The translations under genes and the position numbers were made by a program. Shown piece by piece: positions 23,600 through 33,024 of a DNA stretch of 64,000 nt. The notes below the pieces were generated by a model. It had not been told where the DNA came from. It ran no database searches and was given only the letters and a program-made list of their open reading frames with translations. The stretch spans positions 124,001 to 188,000 of the forward strand of contig JAURZM010000047.1 of NCBI GenBank assembly GCA_030653385.1. Reading direction: 5' to 3'. This DNA is from Rubrivivax sp. GTDB lineage: Bacteria > Pseudomonadota > Gammaproteobacteria > Burkholderiales > Burkholderiaceae_C. How positions within the stretch are numbered: the stretch's first letter is position 1; every line of letters starts with the position of its first letter.

Positions 23600-25549
23600 T
23601 CAACTCGGCACACCCAGCGCCGCGAGGTGCACCACCCACTCGCGCGCGGGGTCCACGGCCACCAGCCGCGCGGCTTCGTCGTCGTAGAAGGCACCCACGG
23701 CGCACACGCCCAGGCCCAGGGCCACGGCGGCCAGGTACAGGCGTTCGCCGACCAGGCCGCTTTCGATGAAGGCGTGGCGGTAGCCGCGCGCCGGGCCGCC
23801 CGCGTCGTGCGCCAACGCGGCGCGGGCCATGCTGAGCACGAAGACCACGGCGGCGTCGCCGATCACGTCCTGGTCCAGCGCGGCGCGGTGGGCTGCCTGG
23901 CGCGCCAGCGTGTCGTCGCGCCGGCGCAGCAGCGCGTGGCGGGCGGCGTCATAGCGCCAGGCGGTGCTGGGCAGGCCTTGCACGGCGTGGGTGACGAGGT
24001 CCAGCCGCACCGCGTCCGAAAACAGCGGCGGGTGGCCCTGCGCCATGTGGTGCAGCACCGTGCCCAGCGTGGCCAGCGGCAGCGCCTGGTCGCTGAAGCG
24101 GCGCACCGATCGGCGCCGTGCGATCAGTGCCTGCACCTCTGCAGGCAGCACCACGGGGCTGGGTGGCGGCAGCTGCAGGGCCGGCGGCGACACCGCGGCA
24201 GCGGGCACAGGTGCCGGCGGGGTCGGCGGGCCGTCCCCAGCCCGCAGTGACGTGGCGAGGTGCACGGCATCGGTCACGCCCAGCACCTGTGTCTGCGACG
24301 CCTGCGCCAGGGCTGGCGCCGCCCATGGCCCGGGTTGGGCAGAAGGCAGCCGCAGCGCGGTGGTGGCCGGCGGTGCATCAGCCACAGCGGCAGCAGCGGC
24401 ACCAGCCGCCGCTTCGTCGAACCACAGCCTGGCCAGCACGCCTTCCTGGGCTTCGTCCAGGCCCAGCTCGCGCGCCAGCACTGATTCGTCGAACAGCCGC
24501 TGCGGCACCAGGCCCGAGCCCAGAGCGGCCGCGGTGGCGCGGGCGTTTTCCAGCAGGTGGCCCAGGTCGCCCAGCACGTAGCGGTAGGTGCGGTCGCGGT
24601 ACTTGTGACCGCTGCGCGCGAAGATCGCCGTGGCCACGAGTTCTGCCGCCGCGCCGGGCTCGGTGGACTTGAGCCCGGCCACCCGGTTCAGCCGGTGGGC
24701 CCGCCCGTCGTAATGCCACCAGCCGGGGGCCAGCCCTGCCACGCGCCGCGCACACAGGTAAAGCTCGGTGGCGAACAGCGCGCCCGACGACGGTGCCGTG
24801 CGGAAGTGAATGCCCGCGCTGACCTGGTTGACACCGGCACTGCACCACAACACACGGGCGACGAGGTCGATGTCCAGCGGCATGCCGGGCGCATCGGCGC
24901 GGGCCGACCGCAGGCTGCCGGCCGACGGCAGCACCACCTGCAACGCGCCGGGGTAGGCCTTGAAGGGCGGCGGCTGCGCGGCCCACTGCGTGCCGGCGGC
25001 GCGGCGAAACACGCCGGCGCGCGAATGGGCAGAAAACTCGTGAAACTGCTCCACCACGGCCATGGCCTGCCCACCTGCCGTCGCGCCTGCGGCGGGGCCG
25101 GGTGGCACGTGGATCTCGGTGCGCCCCTGGCGCACCCCCAGCCAGAACGCGCCGCCGCCGGCCACCACAGCACCCAGCACGCCCAGGGCACCGACCGCAT
25201 GCCGCCTGGGTGTCGTCGCCCCGGCTGGCGCGGCACCGGGTGGAGCCGCAGCCGCAAGGCGATGTGGTGAGAAGTGGCGCCACACCACGCGGAAGTTGAA
25301 CGCCAGGTGCACCACCAGCAGCAGCACGGTGGCGTAGCCGAACAGGTAGTGCCAGTCGAACACCGGCAGGTGCTGGTTGGCGACCCAGAAGATGCCCAGG
25401 CCGGCCGTGGTCAGCACGTAGGCCATCAGCAGCACGCTGGACCAGACGTTCAACGCCAGCCGAGACGGCATGCGACGCCGCAAGGCCCACACCCCAGCGG
25501 CGCCCACGGCCAGCATCAGCGGCAGCAGCACCCAGGCCAGTTTGTCCAT
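23600..25549 (-). CDS. Membrane-anchored double nitroreductase (SagB-type dehydrogenase family)
   Basis: 649 residues from the ATG at 25549. Residues 1-105 hold three or four membrane helices ('MLAVGAAGVWALRRRMPSRL', 'LNVWSSVLLMAYVLTTAGLG', 'YLFGYATVLLLVVHLAFNFR') like DUF4405/cytochrome-type anchors. Another helix lies at about 120-140. Two nitroreductase-fold domains follow: the first at about 160-390 ('FHEFSAHSRAGVF', 'LCARRVAGLAPGWWHYD', 'YRYVLGDLGHLLENA'), the second at about 460-649 ('LIARRRSVRRFSDQALPL', 'HAFIESGLVGERLYLAAVAL', 'GLGVCAVGAFYDDEAARLV'). SagB relatives oxidise azolines in peptide natural products. No precursor peptide or cyclodehydratase lies nearby, so the role is open. 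Confidence 0.85.
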   Translation of the reverse strand: MDKLAWVLLPLMLAVGAAGVWALRRRMPSRLALNVWSSVLLMAYVLTTAGLGIFWVANQHLPVFDWHYLFGYATVLLLVVHLAFNFRVVWRHFSPHRLAAAAPPGAAPAGATTPRRHAVGALGVLGAVVAGGGAFWLGVRQGRTEIHVPPGPAAGATAGGQAMAVVEQFHEFSAHSRAGVFRRAAGTQWAAQPPPFKAYPGALQVVLPSAGSLRSARADAPGMPLDIDLVARVLWCSAGVNQVSAGIHFRTAPSSGALFATELYLCARRVAGLAPGWWHYDGRAHRLNRVAGLKSTEPGAAAELVATAIFARSGHKYRDRTYRYVLGDLGHLLENARATAAALGSGLVPQRLFDESVLARELGLDEAQEGVLARLWFDEAAAGAAAAAVADAPPATTALRLPSAQPGPWAAPALAQASQTQVLGVTDAVHLATSLRAGDGPPTPPAPVPAAAVSPPALQLPPPSPVVLPAEVQALIARRRSVRRFSDQALPLATLGTVLHHMAQGHPPLFSDAVRLDLVTHAVQGLPSTAWRYDAARHALLRRRDDTLARQAAHRAALDQDVIGDAAVVFVLSMARAALAHDAGGPARGYRHAFIESGLVGERLYLAAVALGLGVCAVGAFYDDEAARLVAVDPAREWVVHLAALGVPS

Positions 25550-25822
25550 GGCCGCGAGCTTACTGACTGCTGCCTGGCCAGGCCCGTGTTCGGTGCGCAA
25601 TCACCCCACGCGACGTCGTGGCCTTCGCGCGACCGATCCAGGACATGGTCGAGGTAACCCATCCATTGCGTGCGTGCCGAGTCCACCCGGACATCGGCTG
25701 CATGCGTCACGGCAATTTTCTATGTCAGCTGTATCACCTGCATTTCGAAGGCCCCACCGGCGGCTGAGGGTTTCGGCCATGGTGGTCGAACCCTCCTCTT
25801 CGACCAACACCCGGAGCCGGGC
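25550..25822. other. Intergenic stretch between nitroreductase and efflux genes
   Basis: 273 bases with no convincing gene. Short open frames on the minus strand (for example one reading 'LSRRWGLRNAGDTAD') have no family likeness that I recognise. The region joins host-like sequence to the metal efflux operon and may contain an old insertion boundary. No inverted repeats or terminator with a T-run were seen. Confidence 0.4.
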
Positions 25823-28800
25823 TCAGCGTCCGGACCCGCGCTCCCGCCCACGCAGCAGCACGTACACCGCCGGCACCACGAACAGCGACAGCAGCGGCGC
25901 CGTCACCATGCCGCCGAGCATCGGCGCGGCGATGCGGCTCATGACCTCGGCGCCGGTACCGCTGGCCCACACCACCGGCATCAGGCCGGCCAGCAGCGTG
26001 GCCACCGTCATCGCCTTTGGCCGCACGCGCAGCACCGCGCCTTCGCGGATGGCGTCGAGCACCACCTCCTGCGTCGGCTCCAGGCCGCGGTCGACCCGGT
26101 CCTGCAAGGCGTGTTTCAGGTACACCAGCATGATGACGCCGAACTCCGCCGCCACGCCGGCCAGCGCGATGAAGCCGACGCCGGTGGCGATCGACAGGTT
26201 GTAGTCAAGCGCCCACAGGAACCAGACACCACCGGTCAGGGCCAGCGGCAGCGTGGCCATGATCAGCAGCGCCTCGTCGAAGCGCCGGAAGGTCATGTAC
26301 AGCAGCACGAAGATGATCAGCAGCGTTGCCGGCACGACCACCTTCAGCCGCGCATTGGCCCGTTCCAGGTATTCGAACTGGCCCGAATAGGCGATGCTCA
26401 TGCCGGGCTCCAGCGCCACCTCCTTGGCCACCGCGGCGCGCAGGTCGTTGGCCACCGCCGACAGGTCGCGGCCGCGCACGTCGACATAGACCCAGCCCGA
26501 GGGCCGCGCGTTTTCGCTCTTCAGCATCGGCGGGCCGTCGGTGATGTGCACCCGGGCCACCGTGCCCAGCGTGATCTGCTGCCCCATCGCGGTGTAGATC
26601 GGCAGGCTGGCCAGCCGCTCGGGCGAGTCGCGCCATTCGCGGCCGTAGCGCAGGTTGATCGGGAAGCGGGCCAGGCCCTCGACCGTCTCGGCCACGTTCT
26701 CGCCGCCGATCGCGCCGGACACCACCGCCTGCACGTCGGCGACGTTGAGGCCGTAGCGTGCGGCGGCGACACGGTCGATGTCGACGTCGAGATAGCGCCC
26801 GCCGGTCAGTCGCTCGGCCAGCGCCGACGACACCCCGGGCACCTCCTTGGCCACCTGCTCGACGCGCAGCGCGATGCGGTCGATGGCGGCCAGGTCGGCG
26901 CCACTGACCTTGACGCCGATCGGGCTCTTGATGCCGGTGGCCAGCATGTCGATGCGGTTGCGGATCGGGGGCACCCAGACGTTGGCCAGTCCCGGCACCT
27001 GCACCGCGTGGTCGAGTTCCTCGACCAGCTTCTCCGGCGTCATGCCAGGCCGCCACTGCTCGCGCGGCTTGAGCATGATGGTCGTCTCGAACATCTCCAG
27101 CGGCGCCGGGTCGGTGGCCGTCTCGGCACGACCGGCCTTGCCGAAGACACGCTCGACCTCGGGCACGGTACGGATCATGCGGTTGGTCAGCTGCAGCAGT
27201 TCGGCGGCCTTCTGCGCCGACAGGCCGGGCAGCGCCGACGGCATGTACAGCAGATCGCCTTCGTCCAGCCGCGGCAGGAATTCGCCGCCCAGTCGCGACA
27301 GCGGCCACAGCGTGCTGACCATCAGCACCAGCGCGATCACCACCGTGGCCTTCGGCCAGCGCAGCACCCATTCCAGCGCCGGGCGGTACACCGTGACCAA
27401 GCTGCGCGTGATCGGGTTCTTCATCTCGTCGGGGATGCGACCGCGGACCCAGTACCCCATCAGCACCGGCACCAGCGTCACCGAGATGCCGGCGGCGGCC
27501 GCCATGGCGTAAGTCTTGGTGTAGGCCAGCGGGCCGAACAGGCGCCCTTCCTGGGCCTCGAGCGTGAACACCGGAATGAACGACAGCGTGATGATCATCA
27601 GGCTGAAGAACAGTGCCGGGCCGACCTCGACCGCGGCGTCGGTGATCACCTTCCAGCGCTCTTCGCCGGCCAGCTTCTCGCCCGGCCGCGCATGCTGCCA
27701 GGCTTCGATCTTGCGGTGCGCGTTCTCCGTCATCACCACCGCGCCGTCGACCATGGCGCCGATCGCGATGGCGATGCCGCCCAGCGACATGATGTTGGCG
27801 TTGATGCCCTGCCAGCGCATGATCAGGAACGCCGCCAGGATGCCCAGCGGCAGCGCGATGATGGCCACCAGCGCCGAGCGCAGGTGCCACAGGAACAACG
27901 CGCAGACGATGGCCACGACGATGAACTCCTTGACCAGCGTCTCGCTAAGCTGGCGGATGGCGCGTTCGATCAGCGCGCTGCGGTCGTAGGTGGTGACGAC
28001 TTCCACGCCCGGCGGCAAGCTCTTTTGCAACTCGGCCAGGCGCTGCTTCACCGCAGCGATCGTCTCCTGAGCGTTCTTGCCCGAACGCAGCACGATGATG
28101 CCGCCGGTGACCTCGCCCTCGCCGTCGAGTTCGGCGATGCCGCGGCGCATCTCGGGGCCGACCTGCACCGTCGCGACATCGGCCAGCCGCACCGGCACGC
28201 CGCCGCGCGCGGCGAGCGGAATGGCGCGGAAGTCGTCCAGCGTCTTCAGGTAGCCGCTGGCGCGCACCATGTATTCGGCTTCGGCCATCTCGACCAGGCC
28301 GCCGCCGGTCTCCTGGTTGCCGGCCACGATCGCCTCGCGCACCATGGCCTGCGTGATGCCGTAGGCGGCCAGCTTCAGCGGATCCAGCACCACCTGGTAC
28401 TGGCGCACCATGCCGCCGACGGTGGCCACCTCGGCCACGTTGGGCAGCGCCTTCAGCTCGTATTGCAGGAACCAGTCCTGCAGTGCGCGCAACTGCGACA
28501 GGTCGTTGCGGCCGCTTCGGTCGACCAGCGCGTACTGGAACACCCAGCCCACGCCAGTGGCGTCGGGCCCCAGCGCCGGCCGCGCCGCCGCCGGCAGCCG
28601 GCCCTGCACCTGGCTGAGGTACTCGAGCACGCGCGAGCGCGCCCAGTACAGGTCGGTCTTGTCGTCGAAGATGACGTAGACGAAGCTGTCGCCGAAGAAC
28701 GAGAAGCCACGCACCGTCTTTGCCCCCGGCACCGACAGCATGGTCGTGGCCAGCGGATAGGTGACCTGGTTCTCGACGATCTGCGGCGCCTGCCCGGGCA

Positions 28801-28957
28801 GCGTGGTGCGGATGATGACCTGCACGTCCGACAGGTCCGGCAGGGCGTCGATCGGCGTCGTGCGCAGGCCCCACAACCCGGCTGCGGTGAGGAACAGCGT
28901 CGCCAGCAGCACCAGGAAACGGTTGCCGACCGACCAGCGGATGAGGGCGGCGATCAT
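25823..28957 (-). CDS. cusA: Heavy-metal RND efflux pump, Cu(I)/Ag(I) type inner membrane subunit
   Basis: 1044 residues, the usual length. The 12-helix RND layout is clear: first helix '[18 protein letters not shown]', then two large periplasmic loops. The charged helix '[20 protein letters not shown]' carries the proton-relay Asp. The cleft region '[19 protein letters not shown]' and '[20 protein letters not shown]' matches E. coli CusA including the metal-binding Met in RIDML; this favours copper/silver over zinc/cobalt. Its ATG overlaps the cusB stop by four bases. It moves Cu(I)/Ag(I) out through a CusCBA tripartite complex. Confidence 0.93.
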   Translation of the reverse strand: MIAALIRWSVGNRFLVLLATLFLTAAGLWGLRTTPIDALPDLSDVQVIIRTTLPGQAPQIVENQVTYPLATTMLSVPGAKTVRGFSFFGDSFVYVIFDDKTDLYWARSRVLEYLSQVQGRLPAAARPALGPDATGVGWVFQYALVDRSGRNDLSQLRALQDWFLQYELKALPNVAEVATVGGMVRQYQVVLDPLKLAAYGITQAMVREAIVAGNQETGGGLVEMAEAEYMVRASGYLKTLDDFRAIPLAARGGVPVRLADVATVQVGPEMRRGIAELDGEGEVTGGIIVLRSGKNAQETIAAVKQRLAELQKSLPPGVEVVTTYDRSALIERAIRQLSETLVKEFIVVAIVCALFLWHLRSALVAIIALPLGILAAFLIMRWQGINANIMSLGGIAIAIGAMVDGAVVMTENAHRKIEAWQHARPGEKLAGEERWKVITDAAVEVGPALFFSLMIITLSFIPVFTLEAQEGRLFGPLAYTKTYAMAAAAGISVTLVPVLMGYWVRGRIPDEMKNPITRSLVTVYRPALEWVLRWPKATVVIALVLMVSTLWPLSRLGGEFLPRLDEGDLLYMPSALPGLSAQKAAELLQLTNRMIRTVPEVERVFGKAGRAETATDPAPLEMFETTIMLKPREQWRPGMTPEKLVEELDHAVQVPGLANVWVPPIRNRIDMLATGIKSPIGVKVSGADLAAIDRIALRVEQVAKEVPGVSSALAERLTGGRYLDVDIDRVAAARYGLNVADVQAVVSGAIGGENVAETVEGLARFPINLRYGREWRDSPERLASLPIYTAMGQQITLGTVARVHITDGPPMLKSENARPSGWVYVDVRGRDLSAVANDLRAAVAKEVALEPGMSIAYSGQFEYLERANARLKVVVPATLLIIFVLLYMTFRRFDEALLIMATLPLALTGGVWFLWALDYNLSIATGVGFIALAGVAAEFGVIMLVYLKHALQDRVDRGLEPTQEVVLDAIREGAVLRVRPKAMTVATLLAGLMPVVWASGTGAEVMSRIAAPMLGGMVTAPLLSLFVVPAVYVLLRGRERGSGR

Positions 28958-30492
28958 TTGCCGGCCCCGCTCTTCGCGCCTTGCGCAGGGGCACCGTGGT
29001 CGTGCGCCGCGGCGGCCGGTGCCGGTGCAGCTGCGGTGGCCGGCGCGATGCGCGTCACGATGTGCTCGTCACCCTGCTGGCGGAAACTGAACTCCACCGC
29101 CTGCCCGACGCGCAGGCCGCGTGCCAGTTCCGGCCGCGCCCACTGGAATGGCATCGACATCGGCGGCCATTTCAGTGCCGGCACCGGGCCGTGGTCGATG
29201 GTCACGCTGTCGCGGTCCCACTCGACGACGACGCCGGTGGCGGCGTGTTCGGGGTCGGCCGCTGCGGCCGTCGGCAACTGCTCACGCGCCAGCAGGCCGC
29301 GCACGCTGGCTTCGGAGTCGATCAGGAACTGCCCCGACGCCACCACCTGCTGGCCGGCCTGAAGGCCGCGTTGCACGACGATCTGGCCGTCGAGTTCGGC
29401 GCCGATCTCGACCTCGACCGGGCGGTAGCGCCCCGGCGCCTCCTGCACATAGACCAGCGCCCGCCGGCCGGTGCGGATCACCGCCTCGGTCGGCAGCACC
29501 AGCGCCTCGGCCGCTGCCGCGCCCTGCAGCGAGACCTGCGCGAACATGCCGGCGCGCAGTCGGCCGCCGGGGTTCGGCAACTCGATTCGCACGCGCAGGG
29601 TGCGCGTGTCGGGGTTGGCCTCGGGCAGCACGGCGGCGACGCGGCCACGCAAGGTCTGCCCGGGCAGCGCCGCCAGCCGCACCTCGACACCCTGCCCCGG
29701 TGCAATGGCGGCGGCCTGCGCCTCGGGCAGTGCGGCCTCGAGCCACACCGTGGACAGGCCGTTGATGCGCGCCAGCGTCATGCCCGGCTCGACGGTCATG
29801 CCCTGGCGCACCATCAGCTCGGCGATCAGCCCGCCCGCGGGTGCCGTGACCGTGGTCACCGCCACCGGCTCACCTCCGGCCACCACCCGCTCGACCAGCG
29901 CCGCCGGCATGCCCAGCAGCACCAGGCGTTGGCGCGCCGCCGCCGTCAGCGTGGCGTCGCCGGTGGCGCGCACGGCCAGGAACTCCTGCTGCGCGGCCAG
30001 CCAGTCGGGGTGGAAGAGGTCGGCCAGCGGCGCGCCAGCGGCGATCACATCGCCCGGCGCACGCCGGTAGACGCGTTCGACGAACCCGGCGGCACGGGAC
30101 TGCACGATGCTGATGTCGCGTTCGTTCAGTTGCACCGTGGCCACGGTCTCGATGGCGTTGCCCAGGCGGCGCCGTTCCACCGTGGCCAGGCGCAGGCCCA
30201 GTGCCTGCACCGCATGCGGCGTCACGCTCAGGCCGGGTGCGCCGCCTGAGGCAGCGCCTTCGTCGGCATAACGCGGCACGAGGTCCATGTCCATGAACGG
30301 CGAACGGCCGGGTTTGTCGAAGCGCTGCGTCGGCACCATCGGGTCGTACCAGTACAGCACCGGGCGGTCGGCGGCCGGCGCCGCGGCACCGTGGTCGGCG
30401 GGGCCGGCCAGCCAGCGCGACAGGCCGAAACCGGCAGCGGCACCCAGGGCCAGCAGCACGGCGGCGGTGATCAGGGTCTTGGTGGGGGTCAT
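28954..30492 (-). CDS. cusB: Periplasmic adaptor of copper/silver efflux with fused CusF domain
   Basis: 512 residues from ATG 30492, with GGAG eight bases upstream (a GTG at 30501 is too close to that site). N-terminal helix '[18 protein letters not shown]', then a heavy-metal-binding segment '[16 protein letters not shown]...[12 protein letters not shown]' (Met-rich, about 48-80). The membrane-fusion core follows ('[15 protein letters not shown]', '[20 protein letters not shown]', '[18 protein letters not shown]'). Residues about 430-485 are a CusF-like metallochaperone domain: '[20 protein letters not shown]', '[12 protein letters not shown]' (Trp and Met ligands). The tail is His/Ala-rich. 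The chaperone that is a separate protein in E. coli is built into this adaptor. Confidence 0.92.
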   Translation of the reverse strand: MTPTKTLITAAVLLALGAAAGFGLSRWLAGPADHGAAAPAADRPVLYWYDPMVPTQRFDKPGRSPFMDMDLVPRYADEGAASGGAPGLSVTPHAVQALGLRLATVERRRLGNAIETVATVQLNERDISIVQSRAAGFVERVYRRAPGDVIAAGAPLADLFHPDWLAAQQEFLAVRATGDATLTAAARQRLVLLGMPAALVERVVAGGEPVAVTTVTAPAGGLIAELMVRQGMTVEPGMTLARINGLSTVWLEAALPEAQAAAIAPGQGVEVRLAALPGQTLRGRVAAVLPEANPDTRTLRVRIELPNPGGRLRAGMFAQVSLQGAAAAEALVLPTEAVIRTGRRALVYVQEAPGRYRPVEVEIGAELDGQIVVQRGLQAGQQVVASGQFLIDSEASVRGLLAREQLPTAAAADPEHAATGVVVEWDRDSVTIDHGPVPALKWPPMSMPFQWARPELARGLRVGQAVEFSFRQQGDEHIVTRIAPATAAAPAPAAAAHDHGAPAQGAKSGAGK

Positions 30493-30497
30493 GGCAT

Positions 30498-31826
30498 TCA
30501 CTCCGCAATCCAGGTGTTCAGGCGCACGCGCAGGTCGCTGCGCTCGGCGTCCAGGGCCAGCGCGCGCAGGTGCAGTTCCAGCAGCGCGCTGCGCGCGGCC
30601 AGCACGGTGCCCAGTTCGCCGCGGCCGGCCTGGTAGGCGGCCAGCGTCAGCGCCACGCGTTCATCGGCCAGCGCCAGACCCTGGCCTTGCAGGCGCGCGG
30701 CCTGCGCATCGAGCGCGCGGAGTTCGGCAAGCTGGGTCTCGACCTCCTCGGCGCGGCGTCGCAAGAGGTCCTCGCGCTCGGCGGCGATGCGCGTCAGCTC
30801 CTGGCGCCGCGCTGCGATCTGTGGCGTCTGCCGCTGGGCCTGGCGCACGGGCAGGTCGAAGCTGAGCTGGAACGACACCATGTCGTCGTAACGCTGGCGC
30901 CGGCTCCAGGCGACTTCCCACGACCAGTCGCCGCGGGTCTCGGCACGGTTCTCGTCGATTTCGGCCTGCGCCATCGCCGCCATGGCGTCGTAGGGCGCCA
31001 GGTCGGTGTGGCGCGGCAGGTCCTCGCGCAGTCGCTGTTCCTCCACCGCCCAGGCCAGCGGTTCGCCAACGAGCGCCTCGTCGCCGCGCGGCCCGACCAG
31101 GCGGCGCAGCGCGGCACGGGCCTTGGCGAGGTCGCGCGCGACTTCGTCCTGGCGGTCGGCAATCTCCAGCGCCTCCTGGCGCGCCATCGTCAGTTCGGCC
31201 GCCATGCCGGCGCCGGCGGCGATGCGCGGTGGCAATGTCTGCTGCAGCAGCGTGTTCTGCTGCTGCAGGCGATCCAGCCAGGCGGCGCGCTGTTGCGCGT
31301 AGTAGACGGCGACCCAGGCGCGCAGCGCCTCGCGGCGCACGCCCAACTCGGCGGCCGCCAGTTGCAGGCGATCGCGTTCGATGCGCGCCTGCGCCAGCTG
31401 CGAACGGGCCTCGCGCTTGGCGAGGTTGGGCATCTCCTGCATCAACGCCAGGCGTTGCATGGTGCCGGCGTCGCGCGTCAGGTTGTAGCGGTCGGGACCC
31501 TGCACGGGGATGTTCTCGAGGCCGATCGACAGCCGCGGATCGGGCAGGCTGGCGGCCGCCGGCCGGGCCAGCGTGGAGCCGCTCAGGCTGGCCTGCAGCG
31601 CCGTCAGCGCCGGTGACTGCTGGCGCGCCAGCGCAGCGGCTTCGGCCATGCCCAGGCCGGCCGCCTGCGCGGGGGCCAGCAAAGCGGCCACGACGAGGGC
31701 GAGCGCGCACCGGGTGCCGTGCGCCGACGGCCACGGCAACAGGAACGCGGGTTCAGGAGCCGACGCGGCTGCGGCGGCGGCCGGGTCCTGCGCTCGGCGC
31801 AGGCCCGCAAGGGTCGGATGATGCAT
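30498..31826 (-). CDS. cusC: TolC-type outer membrane factor of the metal efflux system
   Basis: 442 residues. An N-terminal extension of about 35 residues precedes a signal-like segment ('CALALVVAALLAPAQAAG'). The body consists of two long coiled-coil repeats of the outer membrane efflux protein family ('MAEAAALARQQSPALTALQA', 'RLALMQEMPNLAKREARSQ', 'VSFQLSFDLPVRQAQR', 'LTLAAYQAGRGELGTVLAAR'). No lipobox Cys was seen, unlike E. coli CusC. Its stop is five bases before the cusB ATG. It forms the exit duct for the CusBA pump. Confidence 0.9.
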   Translation of the reverse strand: MHHPTLAGLRRAQDPAAAAAASAPEPAFLLPWPSAHGTRCALALVVAALLAPAQAAGLGMAEAAALARQQSPALTALQASLSGSTLARPAAASLPDPRLSIGLENIPVQGPDRYNLTRDAGTMQRLALMQEMPNLAKREARSQLAQARIERDRLQLAAAELGVRREALRAWVAVYYAQQRAAWLDRLQQQNTLLQQTLPPRIAAGAGMAAELTMARQEALEIADRQDEVARDLAKARAALRRLVGPRGDEALVGEPLAWAVEEQRLREDLPRHTDLAPYDAMAAMAQAEIDENRAETRGDWSWEVAWSRRQRYDDMVSFQLSFDLPVRQAQRQTPQIAARRQELTRIAAEREDLLRRRAEEVETQLAELRALDAQAARLQGQGLALADERVALTLAAYQAGRGELGTVLAARSALLELHLRALALDAERSDLRVRLNTWIAE

Positions 31827-31904
31827 GGAAAGTCCTCGGATCAGCGAACTCGGGGCGGTGGGCGCCGGCCCGCACGAGCGGGCAGGCGGACGACGGCCCG
31901 CTCG

Positions 31905-32309
31905 CTAGTTCCGCAGGACCAGCAGCGACAGGTACAGCGGCGGCGCGCCGCGCGGCGGTCCGTGGCCGGGATCGAAGCCCGGCACGGCCACCTCGGCCAG
32001 CGGCGCGGGTTCGGGCAACACCCACAGCAGCACCGGCAGCAGCGCCGCGCCGGCGTCGAGGTCGGCACCGGTGGGCAGCTGGTTGGCCGATTGCGTGGGG
32101 TCGCAATGCGCCTTGCACAGCAGCGGAAGGTCGGCGTCGACCGGCTGCGGACCGTGGTCGCCGCAGGGTTGCAGTGCCGCCTCGGTGGCGGCATCGGCCA
32201 TCACCGCCTGCCCGGGGCAGGCATAGGCCGACACCAGCAATTGCACGACCAGCAACAGCAGCGCCAGGCAGGTGGCGGCAGGTCGGCGGCGGCGGGCGGT
32301 CCAGATCAC
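31905..32309 (-). CDS. Small secreted Cys-containing protein heading the cus operon
   Basis: 134 residues from GTG 32309. A signal peptide ('TCLALLLLVVQLLVSAYACP') is followed by a short mature part with several Cys and His ('LQPCGDHGP', 'LCKAHCDPTQSANQ'). The C-terminus is proline-rich ('GAPPLYLSLLVLRN'). I recall similar small proteins at the head of copper-resistance operons in Burkholderiales, often annotated only as hypothetical. The Cys/His pairs suggest periplasmic metal binding. The start is uncertain: the frame is open further upstream, but only the GTG gives a proper signal peptide. Confidence 0.6.
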   Translation of the reverse strand: MIWTARRRRPAATCLALLLLVVQLLVSAYACPGQAVMADAATEAALQPCGDHGPQPVDADLPLLCKAHCDPTQSANQLPTGADLDAGAALLPVLLWVLPEPAPLAEVAVPGFDPGHGPPRGAPPLYLSLLVLRN

Positions 32310-32342
32310 GCTCGTGACTGTAACGGCCGCCGTGGCGCCCCC

Positions 32343-32362
32343 GCGTTGACATCCGTCAACGC
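32343..32362 (-). promoter_or_regulatory. Perfect inverted repeat upstream of the metal efflux operon
   Basis: GCGTTGAC (32343-32350), a four-base spacer, then GTCAACGC (32355-32362): an exact 8-bp dyad 34-53 bases before the GTG of the first cus gene. The TTGAC-n-GTCAA core resembles cop/cus boxes bound by CopR/CusR-type response regulators, and TTGACG could double as a -35 element. No regulator gene is present beside it. Confidence 0.5.
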
Positions 32363-32428
32363 CGGCGCCGACGGCGGGCACGTCGCTGGGGGCTGCGGAT
32401 CGCCTTGCAAGCGACCCCAGCGCACCGT

Positions 32429-32701
32429 TCAACCGCCGGCGGCGGGGCCTTCAGCCTCGCGCAGGCGCTGGCGCAGCAGCCCGCTACCGGCGTGGCATTT
32501 CAGAACCGTGAACGGCACGCCGTGCTGCCGCGCAAGCTCCCGGAAGGCCTGCCGTTCGTGCATTCGCAGGAAGGCGGTATCGACGATCACCCGCTGGCCG
32601 GCGCCGAGAGCGATACCGGCCAAGGCCAGCAGGCGTTCGTAGGTGCGGCGGTTGGCAGCTTCGCCGTAGATGCCGCCGGGCACGCGCGGCGCCGAGGCCT
32701 C
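32429..32701 (-). pseudogene. C-terminal fragment of an AAA/zeta-like kinase domain
   Basis: About 87 residues: 'YGEAANRRTYERLLALAG', 'GAGQRVIVDTAFLRMHERQ', 'AFRELARQHGVPFTVLKCHA', 'LLRQRLREAEG'. This matches the C-terminal part of AAA_33-type kinases found at the end of aminoglycoside-phosphotransferase-like proteins. The Walker A motif should lie upstream but is missing; instead the frame joins a transposase fragment. The reading frame is intact across the join, so a chimeric 120-residue product could be made from GTG 32791, but it lacks the ATP-binding loop. Confidence 0.6.
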
Positions 32702-32809
32702 CAGCGCCGCCAGCCGCTGCATCAACTCCAGCGGCGACATGACCAGATGCGTGGTGCCGTCGCGCCAGGCTGTCTTGAGCTTGAGCACCACCCGCCCGGC
32801 CTTGCAGCG
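32702..32809 (-). mobile_element. IS91-like transposase C-terminal fragment
   Basis: The minus strand reads 'CKAGRVVLKLKTAWRDGTTH' followed by 'LVMSPLELMQRLAAL'. This is the conserved C-terminal stretch of Y2-type IS91/ISCR transposases (usually LKTPYRDGTTH...MSPLEFMQRLAAL). A stop lies directly upstream in frame and the usual HGV..P tail is missing, so only about 35 residues of the element remain, fused in frame to a kinase fragment. It marks a past insertion or deletion event at the edge of the metal efflux island. Confidence 0.65.
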
Positions 32810-33024
32810 TCATCCCGAAAACTGTCGTCGACCGCACGTGAATCAGCAAACTCAGCAACCCATTCAAACTTGGATCGCTGATACGAGGTCACATCCAGTC
32901 GGACCCATTTGCTCCAACCCTGGCGGCGTGGATTGGCTTGGCCGTTCGCAAAACACCTGTGCCTGCCACTCGCAGCACGGTGGCACGGGTCGCCATCGAT
33001 TCGGCGCCCTGCGAGAACCCCAGT
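32810..33024. other. Non-coding spacer, right edge of the accessory patch
   Basis: About 215 bases with lower GC and no protein-like frame on either strand. It separates the transposase remnant from the glycerate kinase gene, where host-like codon use resumes. No inverted repeat or T-run hairpin was noticed. Confidence 0.4.

Noticed and set aside
25670..29362. A 1230-residue open frame on the plus strand across the cusA region
   Set aside because: It is antisense to the clear CusA sequence, is rich in His, Arg, Gln and Ala as typical for GC-rich shadows, and has no family motif.
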